Shown here one piece after another: positions 63,701-64,000 of a DNA stretch of 64,000 nt (its first letter is position 1; the number at the start of each line of letters is the position of its first letter). Under the pieces are notes generated by a model. That model was given only the letters and a program-made list of their open reading frames with translations. It did not search any database and was not told where the DNA came from. Location of the stretch: assembly GCF_030489605.1 (NCBI RefSeq), contig NZ_JAUKFY010000017.1:38033-102032 (forward strand), read 5' to 3'. The position numbers were made by a program, and so were the translations under genes. Origin of the DNA: Brevibacillus laterosporus (GTDB lineage: Bacteria > Bacillota > Bacilli > Brevibacillales > Brevibacillaceae).

Positions 63701-64000
63701 TCACAGACGCGCTGAAACGCACGACCACCATGCAATACGCCAATCAGGCTCAGGATAGCAGTTTGATAACTCCAGTAGAAAAAACGATTGCTCCCAATGG
63801 ATTAGAAACCACAGAGCTTTATGATCGTTATGGACAAATGATTACCAGTATGGTTCATACGGCAGACGGCACATTATCAACGGAAACTCAAATGCAGTAT
63901 GACCGCTTTGGCAATCCAACGCATAAGCAGATCACAAACGAAGAGGGAGAAAAACGCAGCTGGGACTACAAATATGATCTGCGAGGAGAACCTATCTATG
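60733..64000 (+). CDS. Secreted Rhs/YD-repeat protein (runs off the window)
   Basis: The frame is open from ATG 60733 (GGGAGGA upstream) to the last base, over 1,089 codons with no stop. It begins with a signal peptide (WVSSFLCVAILWTGLFTNVN) and a charged spacer. An Rhs entry block follows (TLEGKHGMDLVIQRRYNS at about residue 220). Many YD repeats come after (YEYDQNGDVTEQKDPNG, YFYDELGRIQKEM, QYDRFGNPTHKQ, WDYKYDLRGEPIY). Such proteins form a hollow shell that houses a variable C-terminal toxin. That end, and any immunity gene, lie beyond 64000. WapA-like wall toxin is the nearest known type. Confidence 0.9.
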   Translation, partial: MSRKWVSSFLCVAILWTGLFTNVNVVGATDAPEKNEEIRKTNEKDTKDWIIEEQKKAEHQEKEPTSTKENVTKEQIAQMKWEQLPLSSVQKLFEQGDRALLQIVAYFYTDVHQLLTEEEINHLYTWNDEQVMGQIASLSAEKVKLLEQNAPSVSQALQVWRDKDKPKARVKRMASAPAPSPSMHFTEKEQPIRHFTNHVENPVDDIYLTSNMLETDLTLEGKHGMDLVIQRRYNSLSSKITAPGFEYSETAKENRTSIVREESGTLPHTVGTGWSFNLPTFDEITKELGINVHDYSNQQFYEAKNTKHPVSQFIMSGDDWSTIDSSKKLPYQNIKLPSLMTNRELGFAKDGYSYSIEYREKGSTYIVEKQNIYGDKITYKIPDYKSTIEIMDTVGRRVEIGYGKEGMIDSLKVYNQKNNLIKELRYHYRDPNNTQRLESVEEVKDGKSTTIARYSYKTATAEYNYIKSYELPKENNAAVKPDQLESEAYLAKDKQKRQFIEYLLLQKVEYPTQGLTVDYTYSTYNPEPANPFERGVIRLYQDNQAISYYTYHPVTSVRFSYDQTSSLFGNSERKSFIYYYKFTNQGKPTKEIWKTPKSGITRLSNHPLRQGDIVTIEETNSFSSQSTERTYRVNENEHFNLVLEKKISPKEQSEQIVAEGKNYRYNPVSYTSYAYEGIKTKPAYVYHFVDNLPEGEAKQYLLAPQIDKRDKIKNLSSLANETIYEYDQNGDVTEQKDPNGLTTHYSYKEVGTLRLPVLVEQVAGDGHSKKQEYGYNRDNLLETETLTAKYPGQEYEDKLLRTYKYGDKKLPISLTKVQFGASDEFSHFSKSFTYDQNDLHVSTEQITVYNGENSLGTYSFTYRYDDLDFLATKQFPDESIVGYFYDELGRIQKEMFISSDGDNRETKYSYTNRDRTVMKSLPNKTGLITSYTPAGEVVFSVEVDSQGNRRTLVENSYAEDGKRLVATYPYGKKEKGTTYSYHSDGTLKTVTDALKRTTTMQYANQAQDSSLITPVEKTIAPNGLETTELYDRYGQMITSMVHTADGTLSTETQMQYDRFGNPTHKQITNEEGEKRSWDYKYDLRGEPIY

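Noticed and set aside
1..64000. CRISPR arrays, tRNA/rRNA genes, insertion sequences, prophage genes
   Set aside because: I found no regularly spaced repeats, no tRNA-like cloverleaf with CCA end, no rRNA sequence, and no transposase, integrase or phage structural genes.

Overview
The window is chromosomal DNA of a low-GC Gram-positive spore-former, most likely Brevibacillus laterosporus or a very close relative. The strongest pointer is a 50-codon gene at 7384-7536 whose product matches, as I remember it, the bacteriocin laterosporulin almost residue for residue. Strong GGAGG-type ribosome sites, frequent TTG/GTG starts, an FMN riboswitch-led rib operon, cre-like sites and a YD-repeat secreted protein all fit that group. 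I see no rRNA, tRNA, CRISPR array, prophage or insertion sequence.

Layout. 1-6.1 kb: the end of a UvrA-type ATPase gene with MarR and GNAT genes, free-methionine-sulfoxide reductase, a second MarR and several unassigned genes. 6.4-11.8 kb: LuxR-type regulator, laterosporulin-like bacteriocin, then a tightly coupled operon of two CxxC thioredoxin-like proteins, an ABC exporter without a C39 peptidase domain, a MauE-like membrane protein, a cysteine-less thioredoxin-like protein and a beta-rich protein. This reads as a leaderless, three-disulfide bacteriocin with its own redox and export machinery. 11.9-14.4 kb: TrmB-like regulator, then a macrolide phosphotransferase behind an attenuator leader that encodes a 13-residue peptide with an Arg-Phe-Arg stalling-type motif. 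14.4-19.1 kb (minus strand): NAD salvage operon nrtR-pncA-pncB-nadD-nadE with pncA broken at a C tract and a 17-nt motif shared by the two promoter regions. 20-24 kb: FMN riboswitch and ribD-ribE-ribBA-ribH.

24.3-27.5 kb looks like the scar of a lost trans-AT polyketide cluster. A LoaP/NusG-type antiterminator is split into two head-to-head halves. It is followed by a promoter plus leader terminator, a PksB-like metallo-hydrolase and a PksD-like acyl hydrolase fused in frame to the C-terminal half of a polyketide thioesterase; the fusion itself is then frameshifted. 27.8-38.9 kb: a secreted protein, an ANT(4')-like nucleotidyltransferase, a PocR/AraC regulator divergent from gldA and a fused dihydroxyacetone kinase (glycerol to DHAP), then a worn region with an AraC gene, a monooxygenase remnant, an orphan siderophore-binding lipoprotein and an esterase.

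39-51.7 kb: a PucR regulator and a nine-gene ureide catabolism operon (allC, MFS permease, allE, two tandem allD, fdrA/allF, allG, allH, carbamate kinase). It takes allantoate through ureidoglycine, ureidoglycolate and oxalurate to oxamate plus carbamoyl phosphate, which yields ATP. 51.9-58.2 kb: a glycerophosphodiesterase, an XendoU-type endoribonuclease with an operator-like promoter, a TetR/NmrA pair and an HpaB-type monooxygenase. 58.6 kb to the end: a secreted fibronectin/YD protein gene broken by a frameshift, followed by a large secreted Rhs/YD-repeat protein that runs off the window.
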